From contig NZ_LT629781.1 of NCBI RefSeq assembly GCF_900105685.1, positions 2,170,001 to 2,234,000 on the forward strand: a stretch of 64,000 nt of DNA, read 5' to 3'. Under the pieces are notes generated by a model, which ran no database searches, was not told where the DNA came from, and saw nothing but the letters and a program-made list of their open reading frames with translations. The translations under genes were made by a program, and so were the position numbers. This DNA comes from Verrucomicrobium sp. GAS474. GTDB taxonomy: Bacteria > Verrucomicrobiota > Verrucomicrobiia > Methylacidiphilales > GAS474. Numbering within the stretch: position 1 is the stretch's first letter; every line of letters begins with the position of its first letter. Shown here piece by piece: positions 42,301 through 50,113 of the stretch.

Positions 42301-42571
42301 CCCGGGGGAGGGGGCGGGTGAGCCAGAAGGCGGAGACGCCGACGGTCGGCTCCTGGAGGAGGAGGGCGGGGATGAGGACGAGGAGGAGGAGGGAGTTGAG
42401 CATCGGCACCATCGCGGCGATCTGGGCGTAGGTGCGGGAGGCCGGGCTCTCCCCCGGCCGGAGGTCGACTCCGGCGAGAGCGAACTGGAGGATCGTGAAG
42501 AAGGCCCAGAGGGCCCAGAGGATCCAGGTCTGGCGGAAGTCTTTCTTGAACTGGTGGACGAGGAGGTTCAT
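39332..42571 (-). CDS. Large ABC-2-type permease with extended soluble domain (1079 aa)
   Basis: 1079 aa. Six membrane helices in the first ~270 residues start with LVHQFKKDFRQTWILWALWAF and include LLLQEPTVGVSAFWLTRPLPRATVLGSKL, the ABC-2 permease signature loop. The remaining ~800 residues are soluble, with a beta-rich part (270-560) and helical sequence at the C-terminus. It is a clear paralogue of the 1498-aa neighbour: both share the helix block, the motif VNRKRGEA and the C-terminal GNPKAVDFVA/AKAAY segments. It has only one clear unit similar to the neighbour's 61-residue repeats. ATG 42571 overlaps the upstream stop by four bases. The substrate is unknown. Confidence 0.85.
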   Translation of the reverse strand: MNLLVHQFKKDFRQTWILWALWAFFTILQFALAGVDLRPGESPASRTYAQIAAMVPMLNSLLLLVLIPALLLQEPTVGVSAFWLTRPLPRATVLGSKLIALGLLFLLPVLGQCAVLLAHHVLPGDVALAGLQIALSQLRWITLAAVLAVLSPSFGRFVIVAVVFFTLQYFSDWLFGWITQLHAKPTPATFADSVSFTLPVCRGVVGDLLHILFALGILFFQYLTRRTRISLVLAGVGLLAAAEIPKFWFWDFLRAPESAAVDPELNLSPDSIQIAPGGNHNVYEGNEGGPNTPMQKIVNTTLEVSGLKPKQALFIQSLGGTLTLADGSTIALSSLGSPTFSTTAAVLEEALGNIPFLNVTPFSPLSQSENLNVSLFSLDPAYYASHLETAGKASFTFKCSAIGYHIANEVPLKKGEGFSDGSTRTTITEVRSNSNSVAVGFEVRAVYLRLRPSSYTHGAFSTHYALVNRKRGEAMVLEADRQPFDARSVDSASGFVVGLRTLLPAGEQIENTSAFSLLGKQLDENMGSMRISLHFIVPVDAAWLADATLVRLESQRGKIFEERMELPNFALDGHTLPTWEEVRRRKAMSDALSKIAPLPEHPSRSEAWQYIRAIAGLATPESLRDDDPQIALLQKVGPANADQLLIAMERGFLDWYPVRAFNRLDFKAEPNEVAKKMTFRILAAHPDLIDAILHNGWEKEAEPFILEALGNAKTDFRNLYSQTAPHHRWVQAVASLRDPASYDLLFTWTENRSLDKKQFGSSDFDSNLYRNLRALPGPLVAGSVEKVWKQKRGTDQESSFLGTALEWGLPDALDRTVEILAEPLPADPKEKEKQQNIKNTARNLFNNRTACPGNLLDGALVEWYAANKARLAFDIRLGRFLATRDPAPPGPDEPWQKPEDHMKDLGIRAAWGDLAAVDEMDALLARLSDGIDPAADPKRLENLTNLAWNAAGAIREEARKTPETAFPVLRQMNTKERLRRFVPQGYKMAAADGNDEAVETLLRYEKNGWTLPATIDALWEAVQKGNPKAVDFVAAVLADPAKKKFWNQAGNCLKELANAGNPKAKAAYEAWQKAKSPTD

Positions 42572-45500
42572 CGGGGGGTGGAGGGGGTCGGGTTGGGAAG
42601 GGGATTCTGGGAGAGGGTGCGGTAGGCGGCCTTGGCCTTTTCATTGCCGTTGTTCGCGGCGGCGCGGAGCTGGCCGAGGGCGTCGTTCAGGATTTTTTCG
42701 TCGGCGTTGGGGTCGTTGCGGAGCCCGGCGACGAAGTCGACGGCGACGGGGTTTCCCTTCCGCGTGGCGTTGGCGAGGTGGAAGAGGACGTCGGCGAGGG
42801 CGAGCTGCCGTTTCTGGTAATGGATGAGGGCATCGAGCGCGGTCTCGTTCCCCCGTTCGGCGGCCCGGCTGAAGGCGATCGGGACGAAGGGGCGGAGGGC
42901 TTCCTTTGTCGAGGCGTAGTCGAGGACGCGGAGAATGTCGGGGTTGAAGGCGTAGGGGGGCGGCTCCGGGGCGGGAGGGGCGTCGTCGGTGGTGTCGTTG
43001 TTCTTGGCGAAGCCGAGGGGCTTCGGCGGCTCGGGCGGGGTCTTCGGGACGGCTTCGTCCCGGAGGACGCCGAAGGTGATGAAGGCGAGTTCGCGGGCGC
43101 GGGCGGCGACGTTGCCGCCGAGCTTCGGATCGGCTCCCTCCCGGGCGCGGGCGAGGGCGGCTTCGACTTCGTCGAGGGCGGCGGTCTCTCCTTTTGCGGC
43201 CCGCGTGCCGAGATTTTTGAAGTAATCGTTGGAGGCGGGCCACGGCGCGTTGGGAGGGAGGAGGCGGGGATGGAGGACGAAGCGGCCGAGGATCGGATCG
43301 AAGGCGTACTTCGCCTTGTTGGCCGCGTACCAGGCGGGAATGTCCTCGTCGAGGAGGGTGCTGGGAACGGGAATGGTGAACCGGAGGACGCGGAGGGCCC
43401 AGTCCCGATGGGTGTCGCGAATGTATTTCTCCTTCTTGGTCTTGCCGGGAGGTTCGGAGAGGAGCTCGATCGCGCGGTCGAGGGCGTCGGGGAGGCCCCA
43501 CTCGGCGGCGGTCGTGATCACCTGGCCCTCGTCCCAGGTCGTCCGGTTGAGGTTCCAGAACTTCTCCACCCGCGCGGCGACGACGGGGCCGGGGAGGGCG
43601 CGGAGGTCGTTGAAGACGGTGTTGTAGTTGAAGTAGACCCGCTCGGCGTAGTCGAGGAGGACGTCGTAGGTGTCGGGGGCGCGGAGGGAGGCGAGGGCCT
43701 GGACCCAGAACCTGTCAATGCCCTGGCCCGCGCGGACGGCGGCGATGGCGGCGACGAGGGTCGGCTTCGCCTCGGCTTCCCAATGGTGGTCGACGACGGG
43801 GGAGATGGCGTGGGAGTTCGCCGGAAGGGAGCGGAGGACGGCTTCCTTCACGCCGGGGCGGTCGCCGAAGGTATTGAGGAGATCGAACCACCTGTCGTTA
43901 TAACGGGTGTTCGGTTTCCGTTCGGTGAGGGTCTGCAGGACGATCGGGAAAGCCTCGTTCTCCCAATGGTTCTGGAGGATGATCTCGATGATCCGCTGGT
44001 TCGAGGGGAGGAGTCGGAGGAGGAGGGCCTTCGTCTCTGGATCGTCGGGGTAGGAGGCGAGGAACTGCATCCACTTCCAGGGGAACTCCCGGTCGGGCTT
44101 CGAGCGGGCGATCTCGTCGAGGAGGATTGGCTTCGCGTCGGCCATCCATCCGGCGTCGACGACGGCGTCGACGGCGTCCTCCTCCCACGGCAGGACGTGG
44201 AGGACGGCCCGCTTCGCATCGGGGTCGTCGGGATAGGAGGCGAGGAATTTCATCCACTTCGCGTTGAAGTTCCGCTCCGGCTTCGCCTCGGAGACGGCGG
44301 CGAGGATGATCGGCTTCGCGTCGGCCTCCCAATGGCGCTCGAGGACGATGCCGATCTGGTCCTGGTTCGTCTGGAGGGCGCGAAGGATCGAGGCCTTTAC
44401 GGCGCTGTCGTCGTGGAAGCCGTCGAGGACGCGGACCCAGCGGTTGTCGACGTTGTCGCCCGGCTTCTTCGCGGCGATGGCGGCGATGAGGATCGGCTTG
44501 GCCTCGGTCTCCCAATGGTTCTCGACGACGGCGTCGATGGCTTCGGCGTTGTTCGGCAGGATGCGGAGGAGGGCGGCCTTCACCGCGGGATCGGCGGCGA
44601 AGCCGGAGAGGCTCCTGATCCAGTCGTTGTCGAACCGGGCGTCGGACTTCGCGTTGGCGATGGCGTCGAGGAGGATCGGCTTCGCCTCGGCCTCCCAATG
44701 GTGGTCGAGGATGAAGTGGCCGATGTTGCCCTGGTCGGGGAGGAGGGCGAGGAAGGCGTCCTTCACCTCCTTGTCGTCGTGAAGGGAGTCGAGGGCCTGG
44801 AGCCAGCGGTAGTCGATATTCTCGTGACGCTCCCGCTCGGCGAGCTTGCGGAGGAGGATCGGCTTGGCGTCCTCTTCCCAGTGGTTCGGGTGGAGGAGGT
44901 CGACGAGTTCGGTGTGGGCGGGGAGGAGGCGGAAGAGCATCGCCTGGGTGCCGGGCGGGGATTGCCGGAGATCGAGGGCCTCGAGGGCCTCGCGGACGTA
45001 TTGCTGGTTCACGTTCACGAAGATGCCGTAGGCGATGAGGAGTTCCTGCGCATGGGCTGGGCTGACGGCGGCGAGCATCGAGACCTGGAGGCTCTTGTCC
45101 TGGTTGTTCCTCTGGCGGCCCGAGACGGCGGCGACGCGGAGGATGTATTTCCAGACCTCGGCGCGGGTGGGGTTCGGCGGGAGGACGATCTGGCGGAGGG
45201 TGGCGGGATCGACGTAATCGGGGTGGGTCTCCTCGTAGTTGGGGAGGGTATGGCCGTCGAGGGCGAACTCCGGGAGGGAGAGGGGGAGGGTGAAGGTGGC
45301 GTCGGGAGCCGGTTCGAGGCGGACGAGGACGGCGTCGGCGAGCCACGCGTCGTCGATGGGGACGGGGAGGATGGCGTTGCGATCGGGGGAGGGGGTGCCG
45401 AAGGTGAGGACGGAGGGGAAGGTGGTCTCGAAGGGGATGCCGCCGAGGGCGACCTTCGAGAGGAGCGGGTTCGCCGCGTTCCTCGGGCCGGGGGACACCC

Positions 45501-47064
45501 GGTCGGCGATGTAGTTGTTGTAGCCGTTGCCGTCGTTGGTCTGGATTGCCTCGCCCCGTTTTCGGTTCACGAGGAGGTAGACGGGGGGGCGGCCGCTGGT
45601 ATCGGGCCGGAGGGGCTGGAAGAGGAGGGAAAGGGTCCGCTCCCGGAGGGTGAGGGAGATGCCTTCGCCTTGATCGGCGCGGCGGGATGCCCAGGCGGCG
45701 TTGCTGGGAGGCGCGGGCTCGGTCTTCGGCTTGTGGACTTCGACGAGGGTGAGGCGATGCGATCCCCACGCGGCCACGGCTCCAGCCTTCAGCGGCAGTT
45801 CGGCGGTGATGCGGTAGGAGGCGGCCCTACCGTTGAGGCGGAAGGTGGCGGCGCCGAGTTTCTTCTCGTTCTTGTCGTAGGTCTCTCCGTCGAGGGTGAA
45901 GAGATCGAAGAGGTTCGCGGTTTGCTCGAGCCAGAGGTGGCTGTTGAGGAGCGGCAGATGGCCGATGGCGGCTTCAAAGGGGAGGGACTGATCGTTGCCG
46001 CCGTAGCCGATGCTGCCAGAGGAAAAAATGCCGGAGAACTCCCACATGGTCCGCATTGTCGGCAGCGGCAGACGGCTGCCGTCGGGGTAGACGATCTCGC
46101 CTCCCTCGGAGGTGAAGGAGAGGGCTTGGTCGAGGGGGTAGGGAGTCGGGAACAGGTTGATGCTGAGGCTCTTCAACGGTCCCTTTTTCGGGTCGGCCTG
46201 GGTGCTGAGGTTGTGATTCCCATCGGGCTGGACGCGGAGGCCGGAGGCGTCGAAGGCGGTGGGCGCGGGCAGGGCGGCGACGAGGGGGTCGACGAAGTCC
46301 CACGGCCAGTAGCGGAGGGCGGTTTCGGAGAGGACGAATCCGGCGACGGCGCAGACGAGGGCGATGCGGGTCCGGCGCGTCGTGTATTGGAAGAGGAGGA
46401 CGCCGAGGCAGAAGAGGATGCGGAGGAGGTCGGAGGCGATGCTCCGGCTTTGGTAGAGGAAGGGATGGGCGAGCGGGTCGGCGGGGGAGAAGGACGGGGT
46501 GACGGGATGGACCTTCAGGAGGAGGGTGGCGATGCCGCTCCAGATCCAGTCCCCGAACATCTGCGCGGCGTAGAGGATGGCGGCGGCGATGAGGAACTGG
46601 CCGAAGTTGGCGCAGAAGACGGCGAGGGCGGTCCCCGTGGCGATCCAGCTCAGCTCCCTCAGCGCGATCTCGAGCCCGGCGAAGGCGACGTCGCGCGGGA
46701 CGATGTGGTGGGAGGCGAGGACGGCGCACTGGCCGAGGAGGGGGAAGAGGACGAGGAGGAAGAGCGAGGCGAGCTTGCTCCCCAGGACGAAGGTCCGGGG
46801 CATGGGCCGGGTGAGCCACGAGGCGGAGACGCCGACGGCCGGTTCCTGGAGAAGGAGGGCCGGGATGAGGACGAAGAGGATGAGGGAGTGGAGGAGGGGC
46901 AGGGAATCGATGACCTGGCCGTAGAAGCCCTGCCGGACGGGGCTCCACGGATCGACGTTCCACGCGGCGAGGCCGAACTGGACGAGGACGAGGAGAGCCC
47001 AGACGAGCCAGAGGCCCCAGGTTTCCCGGAAATCCTTTTTGAACTGGTGAAGGAAGAGCTTCAT
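42568..47064 (-). CDS. Giant ABC-2-type permease with seven 61-aa repeats (1498 aa)
   Basis: 1498 aa. Helices lie in residues ~15-275 with the signature loop LLLQEPAVGVSASWLTRPMPRTFVLGSKL. A beta-rich part follows (~280-640), containing VNRKRGEA. Then seven 61-residue tandem repeats run from residue 733 to 1159, with a degenerate unit before them, and a helical C-terminal domain shares GNPVAVDFVAG with the paralogue. The repeats look helical and probably form an alpha-solenoid on the cytoplasmic or extracytoplasmic side (unknown). It is 24 bp downstream of its ATPase and overlaps the paralogous permease by four bases. The length is far above normal for an ABC-2 permease. Confidence 0.88.
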   Translation of the reverse strand: MKLFLHQFKKDFRETWGLWLVWALLVLVQFGLAAWNVDPWSPVRQGFYGQVIDSLPLLHSLILFVLIPALLLQEPAVGVSASWLTRPMPRTFVLGSKLASLFLLVLFPLLGQCAVLASHHIVPRDVAFAGLEIALRELSWIATGTALAVFCANFGQFLIAAAILYAAQMFGDWIWSGIATLLLKVHPVTPSFSPADPLAHPFLYQSRSIASDLLRILFCLGVLLFQYTTRRTRIALVCAVAGFVLSETALRYWPWDFVDPLVAALPAPTAFDASGLRVQPDGNHNLSTQADPKKGPLKSLSINLFPTPYPLDQALSFTSEGGEIVYPDGSRLPLPTMRTMWEFSGIFSSGSIGYGGNDQSLPFEAAIGHLPLLNSHLWLEQTANLFDLFTLDGETYDKNEKKLGAATFRLNGRAASYRITAELPLKAGAVAAWGSHRLTLVEVHKPKTEPAPPSNAAWASRRADQGEGISLTLRERTLSLLFQPLRPDTSGRPPVYLLVNRKRGEAIQTNDGNGYNNYIADRVSPGPRNAANPLLSKVALGGIPFETTFPSVLTFGTPSPDRNAILPVPIDDAWLADAVLVRLEPAPDATFTLPLSLPEFALDGHTLPNYEETHPDYVDPATLRQIVLPPNPTRAEVWKYILRVAAVSGRQRNNQDKSLQVSMLAAVSPAHAQELLIAYGIFVNVNQQYVREALEALDLRQSPPGTQAMLFRLLPAHTELVDLLHPNHWEEDAKPILLRKLAERERHENIDYRWLQALDSLHDDKEVKDAFLALLPDQGNIGHFILDHHWEAEAKPILLDAIANAKSDARFDNDWIRSLSGFAADPAVKAALLRILPNNAEAIDAVVENHWETEAKPILIAAIAAKKPGDNVDNRWVRVLDGFHDDSAVKASILRALQTNQDQIGIVLERHWEADAKPIILAAVSEAKPERNFNAKWMKFLASYPDDPDAKRAVLHVLPWEEDAVDAVVDAGWMADAKPILLDEIARSKPDREFPWKWMQFLASYPDDPETKALLLRLLPSNQRIIEIILQNHWENEAFPIVLQTLTERKPNTRYNDRWFDLLNTFGDRPGVKEAVLRSLPANSHAISPVVDHHWEAEAKPTLVAAIAAVRAGQGIDRFWVQALASLRAPDTYDVLLDYAERVYFNYNTVFNDLRALPGPVVAARVEKFWNLNRTTWDEGQVITTAAEWGLPDALDRAIELLSEPPGKTKKEKYIRDTHRDWALRVLRFTIPVPSTLLDEDIPAWYAANKAKYAFDPILGRFVLHPRLLPPNAPWPASNDYFKNLGTRAAKGETAALDEVEAALARAREGADPKLGGNVAARARELAFITFGVLRDEAVPKTPPEPPKPLGFAKNNDTTDDAPPAPEPPPYAFNPDILRVLDYASTKEALRPFVPIAFSRAAERGNETALDALIHYQKRQLALADVLFHLANATRKGNPVAVDFVAGLRNDPNADEKILNDALGQLRAAANNGNEKAKAAYRTLSQNPLPNPTPSTPR
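43588..44868 (-). repeat. Seven 183-bp coding repeats inside the giant permease gene
   Basis: Seven consecutive units of exactly 61 codons without a single indel, from codon 733 (44868) to codon 1159. The unit pattern is AKPILL-x-AIA...-W-(14 residues)-D-P-x-V-K-x-x-x-L-R-x-LP-...-V-x-x-HWE-x-E. Units differ at many positions, so they are old, and DNA identity between units is partial. The first positions of all units begin AKPI, AFPI or AKPT; each unit ends HWExE or close to it, as in HHWEAE, ENHWETE and ERHWEAD. Confidence 0.9.
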
Positions 47065-47088
47065 GCAGGAGGGAGGCTGCTATGGCGG

Positions 47089-48000
47089 CTAGAGCGTCGG
47101 TTTGATGCGGAAGGTGCGGGCGAGGGCGAGGAAGATCTCGCGCAGGGGCATGGGGCTGACGGTGACGGGGGAGGCGTCGGGGAAGATCTCGGCGACTTTC
47201 TTCTCGGTCTCGCCCGCGACGTATTCCCCGGTGACGAAGCGGACACCGTGTCCGGCGACCTCGGCGACGTACCACGACGCGGGGAGGGAGGCGGGGAGCT
47301 TCCGGTTCTCTTCCTTCACGGTGAACTCGACGCGGCGGAAGCGGCGCTGGAGCGACTCGCTCGCCTCGGAGAGGTGGAGCTTCCCCATGTTGAGGATGCC
47401 GACCCAGTCGGCGAGGCGCTCGACTTCGTCGATGTCGTGGGAGGAGAGGAAGACGGTCCATTTCTCCTGCTCGGAGAGCTCGAGGACGCCCCGGATGAAC
47501 TCGTCCCGCATGAGGGGATCGAGGCCGGAGAAGGGCTCGTCGAGGACGAGGAGGCGGGGGCGGTAGGCGATCGAGGCGAGGAGGGCCGCCTTCATCTTCA
47601 TGCCGCGCGAGAGGTTCTTCAACTTTCTGTCTAACGGAAGCTCGAAACGAGCACGCAATTGATCCGCAAAAGCATCGTCCCAAGTGGGATACATCGGCTT
47701 GCACCAGGCGAGGAAGCGGTCGACGGTCATCGACTCCGGGAGCTGCTGGTTTTCCGAGACGTAGCCGATCTGGGCGAGTTCCTTCGGGCCGAGGGCGGTC
47801 GTGGGGACGCCGAGGACGCGGGCGATCCCGGAGGTGGGGCGCTGGATGTTGAGGAGGGTCTGGATGGTGGTGGTCTTGCCCGCGCCGTTCGGCCCCAGGA
47901 AGGCGTAGATGGCCCCTTCGGGGACGTGGAAGGTGAGGCCGTTGACGGCGTCGTTCTTGCCGTAGCGGCGGGTCAGGTTTTCAGTCTCGATGATGTTCAT
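47089..48000 (-). CDS. ABC transporter ATP-binding protein, YtrB-like
   Basis: 303 aa. Walker A GPNGAGKTT at residues 36-44, signature LSRGMKMKAALLASIAYRP, Walker B LLVLDEPFSGLDPLMRDE and switch histidine SSHDIDEVE. A C-terminal extension of ~90 residues is typical of ABC-2-associated ATPases. It should drive the two large permeases encoded downstream (24-bp gap). The start ATG at 48000 overlaps the GntR-type stop by four bases. The order regulator-ATPase-permeases is that of the B. subtilis ytrA-ytrF-type operons. Confidence 0.92.
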   Translation of the reverse strand: MNIIETENLTRRYGKNDAVNGLTFHVPEGAIYAFLGPNGAGKTTTIQTLLNIQRPTSGIARVLGVPTTALGPKELAQIGYVSENQQLPESMTVDRFLAWCKPMYPTWDDAFADQLRARFELPLDRKLKNLSRGMKMKAALLASIAYRPRLLVLDEPFSGLDPLMRDEFIRGVLELSEQEKWTVFLSSHDIDEVERLADWVGILNMGKLHLSEASESLQRRFRRVEFTVKEENRKLPASLPASWYVAEVAGHGVRFVTGEYVAGETEKKVAEIFPDASPVTVSPMPLREIFLALARTFRIKPTL

Positions 48001-48374
48001 GAGAGGCGTTTCCAGTGGGTTTCGATGGCGTTTTGGATTTCGGAAAGGGAGAGGCGGAGTTTCTTCGCCTCGACGACGACGCGCTCAACCTCGGGGCCGA
48101 GGAGTTCCCCGCGCTGTTGCGGCGTCGATTGCGGCACTTTGCCGACGACGGTCCCGATGCCGGGATGGACTTCGAGGAGGCCCTCGGCGACGAGCGAGGC
48201 GACGACTTTGTGGGCGGTGTTCGGGTTGATCCGCAATTCCTGGCTCAAGGCGCGGACGGAGGGAAAGCGGTCTCCGGGCTGAAGCTGCCCGCTGATCGCC
48301 GCCTTGCGCACCGCATAGGCGAGCTGCTCCGAGACGGGCGCGCCGGGTTTGAATTCGATGGGAAAGGGGAGCAT
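47997..48374 (-). CDS. GntR-family transcriptional regulator, YtrA subfamily
   Basis: 125 aa, the short YtrA form: an N-terminal winged helix (residues ~10-75), PVSEQLAYAVRKAAISGQLQPGDRFPSVRALSQELRINPNTAHKVVASLVAEGLLEV, then only about 50 residues of C-terminal helices, with no large ligand domain. Such regulators usually repress their own ABC operon. A near-palindromic site with GTGTTCTA and TAGGACAC lies 25 bp upstream of the start and overlaps the probable promoter, consistent with autoregulation. It is the first gene of the operon with the ATPase and permeases. Confidence 0.93.
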   Translation of the reverse strand: MLPFPIEFKPGAPVSEQLAYAVRKAAISGQLQPGDRFPSVRALSQELRINPNTAHKVVASLVAEGLLEVHPGIGTVVGKVPQSTPQQRGELLGPEVERVVVEAKKLRLSLSEIQNAIETHWKRLS

Positions 48375-48398
48375 GGCGGGATCGCGGGGGTGATCTTA

Positions 48399-48434
48399 GT
48401 GTTCTAGTTATCATAGGACACCGTGTTTTGTCAA
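48399..48434 (-). promoter_or_regulatory. Promoter and probable operator of the GntR/ABC operon
   Basis: Reading the minus strand: -35 box TTGACA (48434-48429), a 16-bp spacer, and -10 box GATAAC (48412-48407). Overlapping it is an inverted repeat, GTGTTCTAG (48399-48407) against ATAGGACAC (48413-48421), with a five-base centre; seven of nine positions are symmetric. Known YtrA-type operators are also of the GTGT...ACAC kind. A repressor bound here would cover the -10 box. Confidence 0.65.
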
Positions 48435-48477
48435 CGGGCCCTTGCCCTGGATGGTGATTGGCCCTAAAAAGGCTGCG

Positions 48478-49203
48478 ATGCTCCTTGTTCTCCAAAATCT
48501 CCTGATCCTTCAGGAACGCGATGAAATGCTGACGAAGATCCGCGAGGAATTGGCCCGCCTCCCGCTGGAGGAAAAGGCGCTGGAGGACAAGCGCAAGGCG
48601 GCCTCCGCCCGGCTCGATTACCTCCGCAACGCCCTCCGCCAGATCGAGGTGGAGCGGAAGGCCCTCGACCTCGACGCGAAGTCGAAGCGGGAGCAGGTGG
48701 CGAAGTACAAGGCGCAGATGCTCCAGACGCGGAAGAACGAGGAGTATGCGGCGCTCGACAAGGAGATCGCCCACGTGGAGAAGGCGATCGTCGCGGTCGA
48801 GGACGAGGAACTGGTCCGCATGGAGCGGGCGTCCGAGCTCGACCAGCAGATTGTTTCCGAGGAGGCCCAGCTGAAGGTCCAGGAGGCCGACCTGGTAAAG
48901 CAGAAGGAGGCGATCGCCGCCCGCAAGACCCGCCTCGATGCCGAGGCCGGACGGGTGGGGGCGCTCCAGCAGGAGGCCGAGGCCTCGGTCCTGACCTGCC
49001 CCGAGGGGGAGACTCTTTTATCCCGTTACCGCCGCCTCTTCGCGGCGAAGAAGAAGCATCCCGTGTCGGCGCTGGTCGGCGGGATCTGCAGCGGTTGCCA
49101 CATGAAGGTGACGGCGCAGACGGTGCAGATCGCCCGGGCGAACCTGGAGCAGAACATCGCCTCGTGCGAGAGCTGCGGCCGGTTGCTCTATTTCTCCGAA
49201 TAA
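48478..49203 (+). CDS. Coiled-coil C4 zinc-ribbon protein (DUF164 family)
   Basis: 241 aa. Residues ~10-175 form a continuous coiled coil (LARLPLEEKALEDKRKAASA and onward). The C-terminal zinc ribbon has four cysteines in two CxxC pairs, GGICSGCHMKV and ASCESCGRLLY. This is the widespread CT398/CdsZ-like family, found in many bacteria; some members bind nucleic acid or act as chaperones, and the cellular role is not settled. ATG 48478 follows AAAAAGG at good distance; an in-frame ATG at 48442 lacks such a site. Confidence 0.9.
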   Translation: MLLVLQNLLILQERDEMLTKIREELARLPLEEKALEDKRKAASARLDYLRNALRQIEVERKALDLDAKSKREQVAKYKAQMLQTRKNEEYAALDKEIAHVEKAIVAVEDEELVRMERASELDQQIVSEEAQLKVQEADLVKQKEAIAARKTRLDAEAGRVGALQQEAEASVLTCPEGETLLSRYRRLFAAKKKHPVSALVGGICSGCHMKVTAQTVQIARANLEQNIASCESCGRLLYFSE

Positions 49204-49218
49204 CCGCAGCCAGCCGGA

Positions 49219-49251
49219 GGAAGGGTTGGGACTTCGGTCCGCTCCCCTTCC
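49219..49251. terminator. Hairpin with UUCG tetraloop between convergent genes
   Basis: An outer stem GGAAGGG (49219-49225) with CCCTTCC (49245-49251) encloses an inner stem GGAC-TTCG-GTCC (49229-49240) with the very stable UUCG tetraloop. The inner loop is asymmetric. It lies between the zinc-ribbon and TPR genes, which face each other, and may end transcription of both. There is no long T tract. Confidence 0.5.
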
Positions 49252-49272
49252 ACCAGCGGCCGGGCCGCCTGC

Positions 49273-50058
49273 CTACCTCGCGCCGGAGGGGGCGGCGATC
49301 CCGAGGTTGCCGACCTTCTTCTTCAGCCAGCCCGCGCTCATGAGGGGATCGGCGAAGAGGTTGTTGGCGATGGGGGGGAAGATCGAGACCGAGGAGGCGA
49401 TGTAGCTCTCGGCGTCGGTCGGCTTGCCCGCCTTGTAATTCCACGCGGCCATCGCGAAGTAATAGGCGGGGCTGTTCCCGGCGAAGTCGAACTTGTCGAG
49501 GCGGTTCTTCGCCTCGGTCAGGTTGTCCTCCATGAGGTAGGTGAGGAAGATCTTATAGGTGAAGAGGTCGTTCTTCGGATCGTCGGCGTTGAGCTGCTGG
49601 TAGACGGCGCGGGCGTCGGCGTATTTCTTCTGGTAGTAGGCGACTTCGCCGAGGCCGTAGCGGGCGGAGGCGTCCTTCGGGGTGATCTTCAGGACGGCGT
49701 TGAACTGGTCGGTGGCGGGAGCCCACCGTTCGAGCTTCAGGAGGATGTTGCCGCGGACCAGGAGGAGCTGGTTGTCGGTGGGGCGGGCGCGGATGAGGTC
49801 TTCGACCCCCGCGAGGGCGTCGGCGTATTTCTCCGCGCCGAAGTTCGTCAACACCTGCTGCCACTTCGCGATCTGGTCGGGCGTCGGCGGCGGGGGGGTG
49901 TTGGAAGCGGGCGGCGGGACGGGGGCGTTGGGCGGGACGGCGGGGATCACTGTGCCGGTCCCGGCGGGGGCGGCGGGCGCGGCGGTTTGGGCTTGCAGGC
50001 TGATCGCCGTCGAGGCGAGGACGAGGAAGAGAAGGGCGCGGAGGGGGAGGCGTTTCAT
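49273..50058 (-). CDS. Exported TPR-repeat protein
   Basis: 261 aa. Signal peptide in residues 6-24 (LRALLFLVLASTAISLQAQ). A Pro/Ala/Thr-rich linker of about 35 residues follows. Then three to four TPR units (residues ~65-200): ADALAGVEDLIRARPTDNQLL, WAPATDQFNAVLKITPKDASARYGLG, YADARAVYQQLNADDPKND, and further DNLTEAKNRL. It probably serves as a periplasmic scaffold. No partner gene is apparent; the neighbouring genes upstream are a sulfite-oxidase-like enzyme and rpoN. Confidence 0.85.
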   Translation of the reverse strand: MKRLPLRALLFLVLASTAISLQAQTAAPAAPAGTGTVIPAVPPNAPVPPPASNTPPPPTPDQIAKWQQVLTNFGAEKYADALAGVEDLIRARPTDNQLLLVRGNILLKLERWAPATDQFNAVLKITPKDASARYGLGEVAYYQKKYADARAVYQQLNADDPKNDLFTYKIFLTYLMEDNLTEAKNRLDKFDFAGNSPAYYFAMAAWNYKAGKPTDAESYIASSVSIFPPIANNLFADPLMSAGWLKKKVGNLGIAAPSGAR

Positions 50059-50113
50059 GAAGAGGGGGATAAGCGGATAGGCGGGGTGATGAAGACGAAA
50101 GTGGGGAAGGGGA

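Noticed and set aside
42778-47634. A 1618-codon plus-strand frame opposite the giant permease, with repeat-like composition
   Set aside because: Its periodicity is inherited from the 183-bp repeats of the real minus-strand gene; it has no start signal and a low-complexity Glu/Gly/Val composition.
49204-49272. RNase P RNA after the zinc-ribbon gene, a neighbourhood seen in some bacteria
   Set aside because: The gap is only about 70 bp and holds a simple hairpin, far too short for rnpB.
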